In this document: positions 53,649 to 63,816 of the stretch, in pieces
How positions within the stretch are numbered: the first letter of the stretch is position 1
Layout of the letters: each line of letters opens with the position of its first letter
Assembly: GCF_003217215.1 (NCBI RefSeq)
Contig: NZ_QJTD01000001.1
Coordinates: 620,001 to 684,000, forward strand
Direction: 5' to 3'
Origin: Winogradskyella epiphytica
Lineage (GTDB): Bacteria > Bacteroidota > Bacteroidia > Flavobacteriales > Flavobacteriaceae
Length of the DNA stretch: 64,000 nt
Notes under the pieces: generated by a model
What the model was told of the DNA's origin: nothing
What the model saw: only the letters and a program-made list of their open reading frames with translations
The model's database searches: none
Program-made: the position numbers and the translations under genes

Positions 53649-55322
53649 ATGTCTATTAAAGTTTCTAGAGAAGAACCTACGTCTAAATTTTTAGGTCTCG
53701 TTGTAAACAAAACTGTGTTTTTTGCTACAATCGCAGTTATTGTTTTCACCGTTGGATTTACATTACTATTTCAGGAAGAAGCAGATTACTATTTCGGAAT
53801 AGCACAAACCGCTGTCTCTGCACATGGTGGTTGGATATACACATTATCTGTTAACCTATTTATCGTTTTTTGTCTATACATGGCTTTAAGTAAGTTTGGA
53901 GCCATAAGAATTGGAGGAAAGAATGCCAAACCTGAATTTAGTTTATGGGCGTGGTTTGCCATGCTCTTCAGTGCAGGAATTGGTAATGGATTAGTGTTAT
54001 TTAGTATTGCGGATCCTGTTCGTGACTTTTTAAATCCACCTCGTTTAGCAGGCGAAGAGCCAGCACTTATAGCACAAGAGGCCATTAATTTCTCATTTCT
54101 ACACCACGGAATTCACGGTTGGGCTATTTACTCGGTAGTAGGTCTTTCATTAGCCTACTTCACCTTTAATAGAAAAATGCCACTCACCTTGCGTTCGGTA
54201 TTTTACCCAATTCTAGGAAACAGAATCTACGGATGGATGGGTGATGTCATTGATATCATGGCCGTCATTACCACGCTATTCGGACTAGCAACGACCATCG
54301 GATTTGGAGTTGGGCAAATTAATTCAGGATTCACTCATGTTTTTGGAATTCCGAGTTCATTATTTTATCAAGTTATTATCATCTTAGCTGTAACCTTAGC
54401 GGCCACCATTTCGGCATTTAGTGGTGTTAACAAAGGAGTTCAAATGTTAAGTAAACTGAACGTAAGAGTAGCCTCAGCAATCTTTTTATTGGTTTTAATA
54501 TTAGGGCCAACGACGTTTATTTTTAAATCATATATCCAAAATATAGGAAGTTATTTAGTTCACTTTGTAGACATGTCAACTTGGACAGAATCTTTACGTG
54601 GCACGGACTGGCAAAAAACCCGAACAATTATGTATTGGGGATGGTGGATATCATGGTCGCCATTCGTTGGGACCTTCATCGCAAGAATTTCCAAAGGACG
54701 AACTATTAAAGAGTTCATTCTTTGTGTACTAATTTTACCAGCCTTAGTCACTTTCCTTTGGTTTAGTGCCTTTGGCGGAACGACTATGCGTGATATTTTA
54801 CTTGGTGATACCGCCATGATTGCTGCAGTAAACGACAATATTTCAACAGCACTTTATGTGTTTTTCGACAAATTCCCATTAGCTGTTGTGCTTAAAAGTT
54901 TAGGTCTTATACTAATCTGTAGTTTCATTATTACTTCAGCAGATTCAGGCGCTATTGTTGTAGATAGTATTACCTCTGGTGGCCGATTAAAAACGCCAAA
55001 ATACCAACGCGTAATTTGGGCAATTTCAATTGGTATAATCGCCTCTGTTTTAATGTATGGTGGTGGATTAAATGCTTTACAAACGGTAGTCACCATTTCC
55101 GGACTTCCATTTGCTATCCTATTAGTTATGATGTGCTTTTCACTCTATAGTGGAGTTAAGGAAGACACTGAAAAAGCAGAGCGCAAAGAGAAGCTTGCAG
55201 AGCGTGAATCCTATAGAAAAAACATTCTTAATTTGGTTAATAAAGAACGTGAAGAGAAAAATTTAGAGAGAATAGATCCCGATACGAAAACTGAAAAGAT
55301 ATCAGACCCAACTGACCTATAA
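53649..55322 (+). CDS. BCCT-family transporter (betaine/choline/carnitine type)
   Basis: Na+- or H+-coupled uptake of quaternary ammonium osmolytes. 557 aa, 12 helices; the BCCT signature with the aromatic box MYWGWWISWSPFVGTFIARI (about 327-346) and GIGNGLVLFSIADP (about 113). The Gly-rich helix 3 has GIGNGL where many members have GMGIGL. Long charged C-terminal tail (about 505-557), as in osmosensing members. Followed at 49 bp by a universal stress protein gene. Confidence 0.93.
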   Translation: MSIKVSREEPTSKFLGLVVNKTVFFATIAVIVFTVGFTLLFQEEADYYFGIAQTAVSAHGGWIYTLSVNLFIVFCLYMALSKFGAIRIGGKNAKPEFSLWAWFAMLFSAGIGNGLVLFSIADPVRDFLNPPRLAGEEPALIAQEAINFSFLHHGIHGWAIYSVVGLSLAYFTFNRKMPLTLRSVFYPILGNRIYGWMGDVIDIMAVITTLFGLATTIGFGVGQINSGFTHVFGIPSSLFYQVIIILAVTLAATISAFSGVNKGVQMLSKLNVRVASAIFLLVLILGPTTFIFKSYIQNIGSYLVHFVDMSTWTESLRGTDWQKTRTIMYWGWWISWSPFVGTFIARISKGRTIKEFILCVLILPALVTFLWFSAFGGTTMRDILLGDTAMIAAVNDNISTALYVFFDKFPLAVVLKSLGLILICSFIITSADSGAIVVDSITSGGRLKTPKYQRVIWAISIGIIASVLMYGGGLNALQTVVTISGLPFAILLVMMCFSLYSGVKEDTEKAERKEKLAERESYRKNILNLVNKEREEKNLERIDPDTKTEKISDPTDL

Positions 55323-55371
55323 GTTTTCAATTGGTGAAATCATTAAAGAATACATTAAAGCATAGAAACAA

Positions 55372-56250
55372 ATGAAAAAGGCGATAAAATTAGAAAATGA
55401 ATTAGTGTTAATGGTCGCTTTGGACCTAACTGAAATGGACGCTATTCTGTTAAAGTATGTGAGCTACCTATGTAAGGTGTGGAATATTGAGCATTTATAT
55501 TTTACACATAATATTAAGCAGTACAAGTTATACGATTTATACGACGATTTACTTGAAGAAGGTATTACGGTTGAAGATATCGTAGATCGAAGTATACAAA
55601 ACACCGTTGATAAACACTATACAGGCTCAGTGCCAAATACAGTGCTTATCACATCAGATGATTATACCGAAAGTATTTTAACGCACTTGGCAAAAAAATA
55701 CAAGGTTGATATCATGGTTACTGGTAATAAGGATGAACTTCAAGGGACAGGAGCTATGAACCAAAAACTTGTTCGAATGCTTGACACTAGTGTGCTTTTA
55801 GTTCCTGAAGAAGCAGAACATAAGATGGAAAATGTATTAGTTCCTACCGATTTTAGTTCAGCTTCCGCAAAGTGTTTTTCAGTAGCCGATAGTTTAGTAG
55901 AACGTTCTGGCGGTAATATTGCAGCCTTACATGTTTATAATATTCCATCGTTTTTCTACCCTTATATCAATCAAGAAAAGGCAATAGATAAAACTGAACG
56001 TCATCTCAAGGAAAAAGTACAACAGTTCCGAAAAAAGTACAAAATCTCTGAAGACATTCCTTTTAGATATACCTTAAGAGAAGACTTATCTGTCGTTGAT
56101 GCGATTACACGTCATGCTGAAAAAGGGAAATTCGATATGATTGTCACCTCTGCACGAGGAGGAAACAAAATTACCAAACTCTTTATTGGAAGCGTAACCA
56201 ATGATTTATTAGTAAGTCATATCAAAGTTCCTTTATTGGTTATTAACTAA
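55372..56250 (+). CDS. Tandem universal stress protein
   Basis: 292 aa with two Usp domains (about 1-145 and 150-292). The second keeps the ATP-type loop (VTSARGGNKITKLFIGSVTNDLL) and NVLVPTDFSSASAK; the first is degenerate (IMVTGNKDELQG). Cytoplasmic stress or transporter-associated regulator. Same transcription unit as the BCCT carrier by spacing, suggesting regulation of osmolyte uptake. Confidence 0.9.
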   Translation: MKKAIKLENELVLMVALDLTEMDAILLKYVSYLCKVWNIEHLYFTHNIKQYKLYDLYDDLLEEGITVEDIVDRSIQNTVDKHYTGSVPNTVLITSDDYTESILTHLAKKYKVDIMVTGNKDELQGTGAMNQKLVRMLDTSVLLVPEEAEHKMENVLVPTDFSSASAKCFSVADSLVERSGGNIAALHVYNIPSFFYPYINQEKAIDKTERHLKEKVQQFRKKYKISEDIPFRYTLREDLSVVDAITRHAEKGKFDMIVTSARGGNKITKLFIGSVTNDLLVSHIKVPLLVIN

Positions 56251-56333
56251 AGAAAAGCATAACTTTACATTTCTTTAAAAAACAGAAAAAATCGAATATT
56301 TATTCAGACAAAACACCTCCATTACAAACACGA

Positions 56334-58247
56334 TTGGTTATGAAAAATGCACTTCTAATTTTAAGTATCATGTTGAGTAGCACATTAGCAACAGCACAGA
56401 AAACAATGACGCCAGAATTACTATGGTCTGTTGAACGCCTTAGCGTTATGGGACTTGACAAAGATGGTTCTACCCTATTCTTAAAAGTATCAATTCCAAA
56501 TATTGAAGAAAACAATTTCGATTCTAAGTATTATAAAATGCCAGTCTCAGGCGGAGATTTAGTCGAAATTAAAAAGGAAGAGGTCAAAGCAGTAGACAAA
56601 AATGTATCGTCTGATGGGAAATACCAACTATTCCACAAAGAAGTTCATATCGAAGATATAAAAGGAAAAGACGTTTATAAACATTTAGACAAATCTGATG
56701 TTTATGTATTTTCAGATTTAGACATTCGTCATTGGGATACTTGGCAAGATGGTAGCTACAATCACTTATTCTACAAAAAAGTAGGGTCTGAGGATGAAGA
56801 AGGTACCGATATTATGCCTAACGAACCTCACCACACGCCTCAACGTCCTTTCGGTGGCGATGAAGATTATGTTTGGTCTCCAGATGGAAAAAGCATTTAT
56901 TACGTAAGTAAAAAATTAAAAGGAAAAGCATACGCTAACAGCACCAATACAGACATTTACAAATACAACCTAGAGACTAAAACCACGGAGAATATTACTG
57001 AGGATAACAAAGGTTACGACACCAATCCATCATTCTCTACAGAAGGTGCTTTAGCTTGGTTACAAATGAAGACCGATGGTTATGAAAGTGACAAGAATGA
57101 TATCGTTGTTTTAAACCAAGGTGTAAAACAAAACTTAACTGCAAACTGGGATGGAACAGTAAGAAGTTTTTTATGGAGTAACGACGGAAAAGACATTTAC
57201 TTCACAGCGCCAGTAGATGGAACTATTCAGCTTTTCAAAGTCAACTATCCAGGTAGAAAACGAATTGCTCCTATAGTTGAACAACTTTCAAAAGGTCAAT
57301 TTGATGTGACAAGTATTGTAGCTCAGCAAAAAAACACGCTATTAGTAACTAGAACAGACATGAACCATGCGGCTGATGTGTTTAGCTTCAATATGAAAAA
57401 TAGCGGCTTTAAGCAATTAACGGACATCAACAAAGATTTATACAATAGCGTTGATTTACCTAAAGTTGAAAAGCGTTATGTGACTACAACAGACGGCAAA
57501 CAAATGTTAGTTTGGGTTATTTTACCTCCTAACTTTGACGCATCTAAAAAATACCCAACCTTATTATACGCTCAAGGTGGCCCACAATCGCCACTATCTC
57601 AGTTTTACTCTTACCGTTGGAATTTCCAACTAATGGCTTCACAAGGTTATATTATTGTTGCACCAAACCGTCGTGGTATGCCAGGACATGGTGTAGAATG
57701 GAACGAAGCTATTAGTAAAGATTGGGGAGGACAAGTGATGGATGATTACTTATCTGCTATTGATGAAGTTGCTAAAGAACCTTACGTAGATAACGACCGT
57801 TTGGGCGCTATTGGAGCGAGTTTCGGTGGATATTCTGTGTTTTATTTAGCAGGAATTCATGAAAATCGTTTTAAAACCTTTATCTCTCATGATGGCGTTT
57901 TCGATACAAGAACTATGTATGGAACTACCGAAGAATTATTCTTTATCAACCATGATTATGGCGGACCATATTGGGATAAAGAAAATGAAACCGCTCAAAA
58001 GGCTTATAACGAGTTTAACCCAATCAATTTGGTGTCTAAGTGGAATACGCCTATTTTAATTATTCAAGGCGGAAAAGATTTCCGTGTGCCAATTGAGCAA
58101 AGTTTAAGTGCTTTCCAAGCAGCACAAATGTTAGGTATTAAAAGTAAGCTATTGTATTTCCCTGAAGAAAACCACTGGGTACTACAACCACAAAATGCTT
58201 TAGTATGGCAAAATGAATTCTTTAAGTGGTTAAAAGATACCCTTTAG
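56334..58247 (+). CDS. Exported S9-family serine peptidase (DPP4/acylaminoacyl type)
   Basis: 637 aa with a signal peptide (LILSIMLSSTLATAQ). N-terminal WD40-like propeller (DYVWSPDGKSIYYVS; SFLWSNDGKDIYFTA), C-terminal alpha/beta hydrolase: GASFGGYSV (Ser about 495), Asp in GGKDFRVP (about 580), His in EENHWV (about 613). Cuts short peptides, often dipeptides, in the periplasm. Confidence 0.93.
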   Translation: MVMKNALLILSIMLSSTLATAQKTMTPELLWSVERLSVMGLDKDGSTLFLKVSIPNIEENNFDSKYYKMPVSGGDLVEIKKEEVKAVDKNVSSDGKYQLFHKEVHIEDIKGKDVYKHLDKSDVYVFSDLDIRHWDTWQDGSYNHLFYKKVGSEDEEGTDIMPNEPHHTPQRPFGGDEDYVWSPDGKSIYYVSKKLKGKAYANSTNTDIYKYNLETKTTENITEDNKGYDTNPSFSTEGALAWLQMKTDGYESDKNDIVVLNQGVKQNLTANWDGTVRSFLWSNDGKDIYFTAPVDGTIQLFKVNYPGRKRIAPIVEQLSKGQFDVTSIVAQQKNTLLVTRTDMNHAADVFSFNMKNSGFKQLTDINKDLYNSVDLPKVEKRYVTTTDGKQMLVWVILPPNFDASKKYPTLLYAQGGPQSPLSQFYSYRWNFQLMASQGYIIVAPNRRGMPGHGVEWNEAISKDWGGQVMDDYLSAIDEVAKEPYVDNDRLGAIGASFGGYSVFYLAGIHENRFKTFISHDGVFDTRTMYGTTEELFFINHDYGGPYWDKENETAQKAYNEFNPINLVSKWNTPILIIQGGKDFRVPIEQSLSAFQAAQMLGIKSKLLYFPEENHWVLQPQNALVWQNEFFKWLKDTL

Positions 58248-58262
58248 AATTATTTTTTTAAA

Positions 58263-58316
58263 ATAGGGTTAGGTAATAGAGGTTCTTATTAGATACCCCC
58301 TATTATTTAACCCTAT
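58263..58316 (+). terminator. Long hairpin before the spermidine-synthase-like gene
   Basis: 17-nt arms ATAGGGTTAGGTAATAG / CTATTATTTAACCCTAT with two mismatches and a 20-nt loop. Ends 5 nt before ATG 58321. Terminator of the peptidase gene or leader structure of the next. Confidence 0.6.
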
Positions 58317-58320
58317 CTTT

Positions 58321-58974
58321 ATGCACTATATGAAGCGACTATTCAGTTATATTTATCCTGTCACCAAAACTATTGATTCCAAATACAGTGGAACACTAGA
58401 AATCACTTGGTTTAACGGTAAAAAGCACCTTAATTCTGAAAACGCTAATTATAGCTATGGTTCCCTACAACGTATTTTAAAATTCGGACTTACCAAAGTT
58501 GACTTAGACACTATCAATTCAGTATTAGTCTTAGGAATGGGCGGCGGAAGTGTCATTGAAACCCTTCGGAAGGATTTTAATTTCAACAAACCTATTGAAG
58601 CTGTTGAAATTGACCCTGTTGTTATTGAAATTGCTAAAACTGAATTCGATATCACCGAAGACGAACATTTAAAAATACATTGTATTGACGCATCGGAATT
58701 TGTTAAAACGAATACTAAACCCTTCGATTTAATCATTGTAGATCTTTATATCGACCTAACGGTTCCTACTCAATTTTTAAGTACAGCGTTTTGGGATCTT
58801 GTATTAAAATCAAAATCTACAAAAGGAACAATAATTTTCAATGCTTCAGTTAAACATTCCAATCACGAAAAAATTAATACTTTAGTTAATTATCTAAAGA
58901 CAAAGGTCTTTAAGGTTCTGGTTCACGAGAATGTGAATAAAACCAATACCATAGTCATTGCCAGTGGTTTATAA
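58321..58974 (+). CDS. Spermidine synthase-like methyltransferase-fold protein
   Basis: 217 aa. Rossmann motif VLVLGMGGGSVIETL, acidic AVEIDPVVIEIA, DASEFV and DLIIVDLYID follow the spermidine synthase order, but the protein is shorter than SpeE (about 280 aa) and lacks the N-terminal beta domain apart from remnants (SGTLEITWFNGKKHL). Aminopropyl transfer is possible, not sure. ATG 58330 is an alternative start. Confidence 0.82.
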   Translation: MHYMKRLFSYIYPVTKTIDSKYSGTLEITWFNGKKHLNSENANYSYGSLQRILKFGLTKVDLDTINSVLVLGMGGGSVIETLRKDFNFNKPIEAVEIDPVVIEIAKTEFDITEDEHLKIHCIDASEFVKTNTKPFDLIIVDLYIDLTVPTQFLSTAFWDLVLKSKSTKGTIIFNASVKHSNHEKINTLVNYLKTKVFKVLVHENVNKTNTIVIASGL

Positions 58975-59014
58975 TCATATTTATTAGTATATTGTCTAGA
59001 CTTAAGTTTAGATT

Positions 59015-59365
59015 ATGCGAAAGAAATGTCCAGAGTGTGGTGATGTAATAGTTGGCAGAATCGATAAGAAATATTGTAGCGATGGTTGTAGGAACGCCTA
59101 TAACAATCGCCTTAACAAAGATTCTAAAAACTTCATCAGAAACACCAATAATCGTTTAAGGAAGAATTACCGAATTTTAGAAGCGCTCAATCCTAATAAA
59201 AAGATGAAATGCTCTAGAGCAAAGCTAATTGAAAAGGGATTCGACTTTAATTATTTCACAAGTATTTATACCACTAAAGCAGGTACGGTATACTACTTCG
59301 TGTATGACCATGGGTATTTACCCTTGGAAGGAGAGTATTATGCTTTGGTGAAGCGAGACGATTAA
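59015..59365 (+). CDS. Small zinc-ribbon protein
   Basis: 116 aa. N-terminal four-cysteine zinc finger (KKCPECGDVIVGRIDKKYCSDGCRNAYNNR), like the DUF2116-type ribbons, then a basic helical part and a strand-rich C-terminus (TVYYFVYDHGYLPL). Conserved type in flavobacteria, function unknown. Its TAA shares bases with the TAA of the convergent CBS gene. Confidence 0.75.
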   Translation: MRKKCPECGDVIVGRIDKKYCSDGCRNAYNNRLNKDSKNFIRNTNNRLRKNYRILEALNPNKKMKCSRAKLIEKGFDFNYFTSIYTTKAGTVYYFVYDHGYLPLEGEYYALVKRDD

Positions 59366-59847
59366 GCGCCACCTTTTGTAGTGCTATTCCAGTTTTCACC
59401 CTTTAGTTGAAGCGCTGCCACTAAAATATCTTTTTGACTAATTTGACCCGCTAGTTTTCCATCGACTATTATAGGAAAGCGACGTCTTTTTGATTGTAAA
59501 AACTTATTAGCAGCGTCAAAGACATCCATTTCACCATCAATAGTTTCAACATCTTTTATCATCCGTTTTCCAACATTGTCCTGCTGTAAAGGCATATTAT
59601 AATACCTACTTTCACTTAAGTGTTTTAAGCAATCGCCTTCAGAAATAATACCTACCAATTCATTATTATCATTTACTACCGGACCACCTGAAATTCTGAA
59701 CTTTATTAAAGCCTCTACAACCTCCTGTACGGACTGTTCTGGTTTGAAGGTTATTAATTTAGTAGACATATAGTCTTTCACTTTTAATGCTGTAGTTTCT
59801 GCGGTTCCTTGCTGCCTTCGAGAGCCTTGAAAATTTTTTATTGCCAT
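59362..59847 (-). CDS. CBS-domain pair protein
   Basis: 161 aa: after a basic tail (NFQGSRRQQGTAET), two CBS motifs (about 28-85, VKDYMSTKLITFKPEQSVQEVVEAL; about 95-150, DVFDAANKFLQSKRRRFPIIVDG). Binds adenine nucleotides or similar and is usually regulatory. Stand-alone type. Ends overlapping the zinc-ribbon gene by 4 nt. Confidence 0.92.
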   Translation of the reverse strand: MAIKNFQGSRRQQGTAETTALKVKDYMSTKLITFKPEQSVQEVVEALIKFRISGGPVVNDNNELVGIISEGDCLKHLSESRYYNMPLQQDNVGKRMIKDVETIDGEMDVFDAANKFLQSKRRRFPIIVDGKLAGQISQKDILVAALQLKGENWNSTTKGGA

Positions 59848-59961
59848 AATTATTTAATTTAGAGTGCCTTTTAAAGTTACTGAAAATTAATCAGTTATCA
59901 TTAAAAAATCGACATAGCGTTAATAAGTTGTATTTTTAACCTTTAATTTTAACCGTTTAAC

Positions 59962-60771
59962 TTGAAAACACAAATTAGCATTATTGGCTGTGGTTGGTTA
60001 GGCCTACCACTAGCTAAAAACTTAATAAATGAAGAGTATATTGTCAAGGGCTCTACCACCTCATCAAATAAATTAGAAGTCTTAATAAGTCATAATATCC
60101 AACCTTTTCTAGTGTCGTTAGAAGAATCAGGAATAAGTGGAAATTATTCTGAATTTCTTAAAGGCAGTTCTATTCTAATTATAAATATACCGCCAGGATT
60201 AAGAAAAAACCCGAATAAAAATCATGTTAAAGAGATTAAACATCTTATCAAAGCTGCTGAACAGCAATCTATCGAAAAAGTACTTTATATAAGTTCTACT
60301 TCGGTGTTTGAAGATGAAGCTCATTTTCCAATTATTACAGCTGAAACTCCTCCTAATGCCACATCAAACAGCTCCAAACAACTTATTGATATTGAAGCCC
60401 TGCTTCAGACTACTCCTAATTTCAAAACTACAATTCTACGTTTTGGAGGATTGATAGGCGACGATCGTCATCCTGCGAAATATCTGGCAGGAAGAACCGG
60501 GGTTTCTAATCCAAAAGCACCTATAAATTTAATACACCAATCCGATTGTATTTCTATAATAACTTCAATTGTTAAAAAGAATCATTGGGGTACCGTTTTC
60601 AATGCGGCTTTTCCCTTTCATCCTAATAAATCCGACTACTACATTTCCTATTGTAATCAAAAGAATTTAGCAGCTCCAAAATTTAATACTTCAGAAGAAA
60701 GTAAAGGAAAGCTAGTTGATAGTTCTAAATTGGTACAGCTTTTGAACTATAGCTTTAAGGTAAGACCTTAG
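59962..60771 (+). CDS. NAD(P)-binding epimerase-like protein (YeeZ-like)
   Basis: 269 aa from TTG 59962. Rossmann loop IGCGWLGLPLA (about 8-18), extended-SDR body with YISSTSVFED and ILRFGGLIGDDRHP, but the Tyr-x3-Lys pair is not obvious. YeeZ-type proteins have this GCGWLG start; reaction unknown. Confidence 0.8.
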   Translation: MKTQISIIGCGWLGLPLAKNLINEEYIVKGSTTSSNKLEVLISHNIQPFLVSLEESGISGNYSEFLKGSSILIINIPPGLRKNPNKNHVKEIKHLIKAAEQQSIEKVLYISSTSVFEDEAHFPIITAETPPNATSNSSKQLIDIEALLQTTPNFKTTILRFGGLIGDDRHPAKYLAGRTGVSNPKAPINLIHQSDCISIITSIVKKNHWGTVFNAAFPFHPNKSDYYISYCNQKNLAAPKFNTSEESKGKLVDSSKLVQLLNYSFKVRP

Positions 60772-60848
60772 AAATTATTAGTTTTTTAAGACCAATTCCT
60801 ATTAATTTTTATAGATTTAGCCCAATTAATTAAAACAAAATACAACAC

Positions 60849-61574
60849 ATGAAGAAGATTACAATTATTCCAATTACTATTGGAATCATGCTATTCTCAG
60901 TAAATATGTTTGCACAAAGTAATGCAGAATTGAAAAAACATTACGAAGCATACTATAAGCAAATGAAAGCACAAGGAGATATTCAAGGTATTATTAACGC
61001 TATGACTCATCTTGAAGTTATTGAGCCTTCTGTTGCTAGAAAAGACACTTTAGCATACATCTATGTTTCTGAGGGGAAATATATGCAAGCCTTAAATACC
61101 ATTGGTGTAGAAAAAAACGTTTCCGATTCTGATTTAAATGTGCAAGTGAAAGCTTCAGCATTAAAGGAACTTAATCAACCAAAAATGGCCTTAGAGCACT
61201 TCGAGGTTTTATATAAGCGTAATCCTAATGTATATTTAGCTTACGAAATGGCAGATATGAAAATTCAAGTGAATGATTTAGCAGGTGCTAAGGAAAACAT
61301 AGACTATGCGATGGCAAATGTTAAGGATGATATGAAGCGTGCGTTTTACGATCAACAACAGCCTTATGAAACGTCTATGAAAGCAGCTTTAAAATATTTA
61401 AAAGCACTATTAAAATTCTCTGAAAATAAGACTGAAAATATTGATTCTGCCCTAGCGCTTTTAAACGAAGCTTTAGCTATTGATTCTAATTTCAATTTAG
61501 CAAAAGTAAGTCGTGAAGCCTTAGAAGCTCAAAAAGCACAACAAGCTAAAAATGCTGCAGCTTCAAAAAACTAA
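60849..61574 (+). CDS. Exported TPR-like protein
   Basis: 241 aa; signal peptide (ITIGIMLFSVNMFAQ). Helical pairs with TPR spacing (VARKDTLAYIYVSEGKYMQALNTIG; PKMALEHFEVLYKRNPNVYLAYEMADM; NIDSALALLNEALAIDSNFNLA). Periplasmic scaffold of unknown partner. Ends in a perfect terminator 20 bp later. Confidence 0.8.
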   Translation: MKKITIIPITIGIMLFSVNMFAQSNAELKKHYEAYYKQMKAQGDIQGIINAMTHLEVIEPSVARKDTLAYIYVSEGKYMQALNTIGVEKNVSDSDLNVQVKASALKELNQPKMALEHFEVLYKRNPNVYLAYEMADMKIQVNDLAGAKENIDYAMANVKDDMKRAFYDQQQPYETSMKAALKYLKALLKFSENKTENIDSALALLNEALAIDSNFNLAKVSREALEAQKAQQAKNAAASKN

Positions 61575-61593
61575 TTTCTTATAGTAGTATTAT

Positions 61594-61624
61594 AAAAAAG
61601 GCAGCTCAATGAGCTGCCTTTTTT
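61594..61624. terminator. Bidirectional terminator
   Basis: Perfect 15-bp arms AAAAAAGGCAGCTCA / TGAGCTGCCTTTTTT around a single A, between convergent genes. Confidence 0.95.
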
Positions 61625-61646
61625 ATTACATTATGTTGCAATTGAA

Positions 61647-63716
61647 TTACCAGATTCTAACACGTTTTTCTGGTTCCAAGTACATAGCATCACCTTCCTT
61701 GATATCAAAGGCCTCGTAAAAAGCATCGATGTTTTTCAATGGCTGAGTGGCTCTATAAATTCCAGGCGAATGCGGATCTGTTTTAATTTGAGTTTCTAAA
61801 GCATCAGGTCGGCTTAGTGTTCGCCATACGGTTGCCCAAGACATAAAGAAACGTTGCTCAGGTGTAAACCCGTCGATATCTTCAGGTCTTCCATTTTCTT
61901 CAAAATACAATTGTAATCCGTCGTAAGCTCCTAATAAACCACCTAGATCACCTATGTTTTCTCCCAGTGTATTGCGACCATCGATATATAAACTGTCTGC
62001 AACTTGAATAGCGGAATACTGTTCAACAAGTTGGTCTCCTCTTTTCTTAAATTCGGCCAAATCTTCAGCCGTCCACCAATTTACTAAGTTACCATCACTA
62101 TCAAACTGAGAGCCTTGATCGTCAAAAGCATGTGAAATTTCATGACCTATAACAGCACCTATTCCTCCATAATTAACGGCTTCATCTGCAGTATAGTTAT
62201 AAAAAGGTGGTTGTAATATTGCCGCAGGGAAAACAATTTCGTTATTCATTGGATTAAAATAAGCATTCACCATTTGTGGTGGCATTCCCCATTCTTTTTT
62301 GTTAACAGGCTGCCCTAAATCTTCCAAGGACTTTTTCATACTCCAATCTGTAAATGCTAACATATTTTCAGCATAGCTATTCCCTTCTTCGATAGCTAAT
62401 TTCGAATAATCTTTCCACTCATCCGGATAAGCAATTTTAACGGTGAATTTGTCCAGTTTTTTGATGGCTTCTTGCTTCGTTTCAGGAGTCATCCATTCCA
62501 GGTTCTCTATTCTACCTTTAAATGCTGTGATGACATACGCTATCATTTTTTCAGCCTTTTCTTTTGCTTCTGGCGGAAATTTAGCATCAACATATAGTTT
62601 CCCTATAGCTTCTCCTACACGTCCTGTAACATTATCCATTGCACGATCTTCAGCAGGTTTTTGCTTTTCAGTACCTCTTAAAGTTTTACTATAGAATTCC
62701 CAACTAGCAGTTTCAATTTCTGTTGATAAGGCTGAAGCGGCATTATTTAAAGTACTCCATTTCATAACTGTCTTAATATCTTCAATTGGTGTAGATTTTA
62801 AGATGTTTTGAAGCTCTTTCATATATTTTAATTCGACAACATAAACTGTATCTAATTCTTGTTCAACCCCAATATCTGAAATAAACTTAGTCCAGTTTAC
62901 CGCTGGTGTCAGCTGAGATAATTCTTTTAGCGTTCTTGGGTTATTGATGTTTTTAAAATCTCTTCGCTCCGCTTTATTTAATTGAGGTTCGGCGAGTTTG
63001 GTTTCAAGAGCTAAAATCATTTCAGCAGCTTTCTTAGCATCTGCTTCATTATAATCTATAAACTGCATCATTTTAGTCATATGATCTACATATTGCTGAC
63101 GACGCTCTTTAGATTTTTCGTCTTGAAGCACATAATAATCACGATCAGGTAAGCCTAGTCTACCTTGAGTGATATACGGCGCATTCATACTACTATCATT
63201 GAAATCTGGAAACACTCGAAAACCAAAAAATGGCGCTGCAACTCCTGTCTTAGTGGCATAAACAGTTTGCATATCATTTAGATTCTTAATGCCTTCAATC
63301 TCATCTAAGAATGGTTGTAAAGGCTTAATGCCTAATTCGTTTCTTGTAACCGTATCTAATTCCGATTCAAAAAATAGTAAGGCTTTTTTTTGATCTGAAC
63401 CTTCTTTATAAGTTCCTAATTCTTTTGATGTTTTAACGATATCCAACACTTCATTTCGAGTTGACTTTCGCAAAACATTAAATCCACCCCAACCCGATTC
63501 ATCCTCTGGGATTGTAGTGTTCTTCATCCAATTACCATTTACGTAATTGTAAAAATCATCTTTCGGATTCACTAAAGTATCCATATTCTCTAGAACAATT
63601 CCAGGAATTTTTTCTTCGACCATCATAGTATCTTTCTTCGTTTCTTCTTTACAAGACAAAACGGTAAATAAGCTTAAAACCGAAAGCACTACGACTTGGT
63701 TCAAATTGATTTTCAT
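61647..63716 (-). CDS. M13-family zinc metallopeptidase lipoprotein
   Basis: 689 aa neprilysin/PepO-type endopeptidase. Lipobox LFTVLSC, so membrane-anchored and periplasmic or surface. Zinc motif HEISHAFDD (about 523), third ligand Glu in NIGDLGG (about 582), NAYFNP substrate-binding motif before it, and the usual C-terminal YRATQPLKNIDAFYEAF ... VRIW. Degrades oligopeptides. Confidence 0.95.
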   Translation of the reverse strand: MKINLNQVVVLSVLSLFTVLSCKEETKKDTMMVEEKIPGIVLENMDTLVNPKDDFYNYVNGNWMKNTTIPEDESGWGGFNVLRKSTRNEVLDIVKTSKELGTYKEGSDQKKALLFFESELDTVTRNELGIKPLQPFLDEIEGIKNLNDMQTVYATKTGVAAPFFGFRVFPDFNDSSMNAPYITQGRLGLPDRDYYVLQDEKSKERRQQYVDHMTKMMQFIDYNEADAKKAAEMILALETKLAEPQLNKAERRDFKNINNPRTLKELSQLTPAVNWTKFISDIGVEQELDTVYVVELKYMKELQNILKSTPIEDIKTVMKWSTLNNAASALSTEIETASWEFYSKTLRGTEKQKPAEDRAMDNVTGRVGEAIGKLYVDAKFPPEAKEKAEKMIAYVITAFKGRIENLEWMTPETKQEAIKKLDKFTVKIAYPDEWKDYSKLAIEEGNSYAENMLAFTDWSMKKSLEDLGQPVNKKEWGMPPQMVNAYFNPMNNEIVFPAAILQPPFYNYTADEAVNYGGIGAVIGHEISHAFDDQGSQFDSDGNLVNWWTAEDLAEFKKRGDQLVEQYSAIQVADSLYIDGRNTLGENIGDLGGLLGAYDGLQLYFEENGRPEDIDGFTPEQRFFMSWATVWRTLSRPDALETQIKTDPHSPGIYRATQPLKNIDAFYEAFDIKEGDAMYLEPEKRVRIW

Positions 63717-63816
63717 AAGGTTATATTATTTAAGTTAATTAAAGGTACTGACTTATATGTCTTTAGAATAATATTATAGTTACAACTTACTGAAACTAAA
63801 ATTTCTGATTTGGTAA

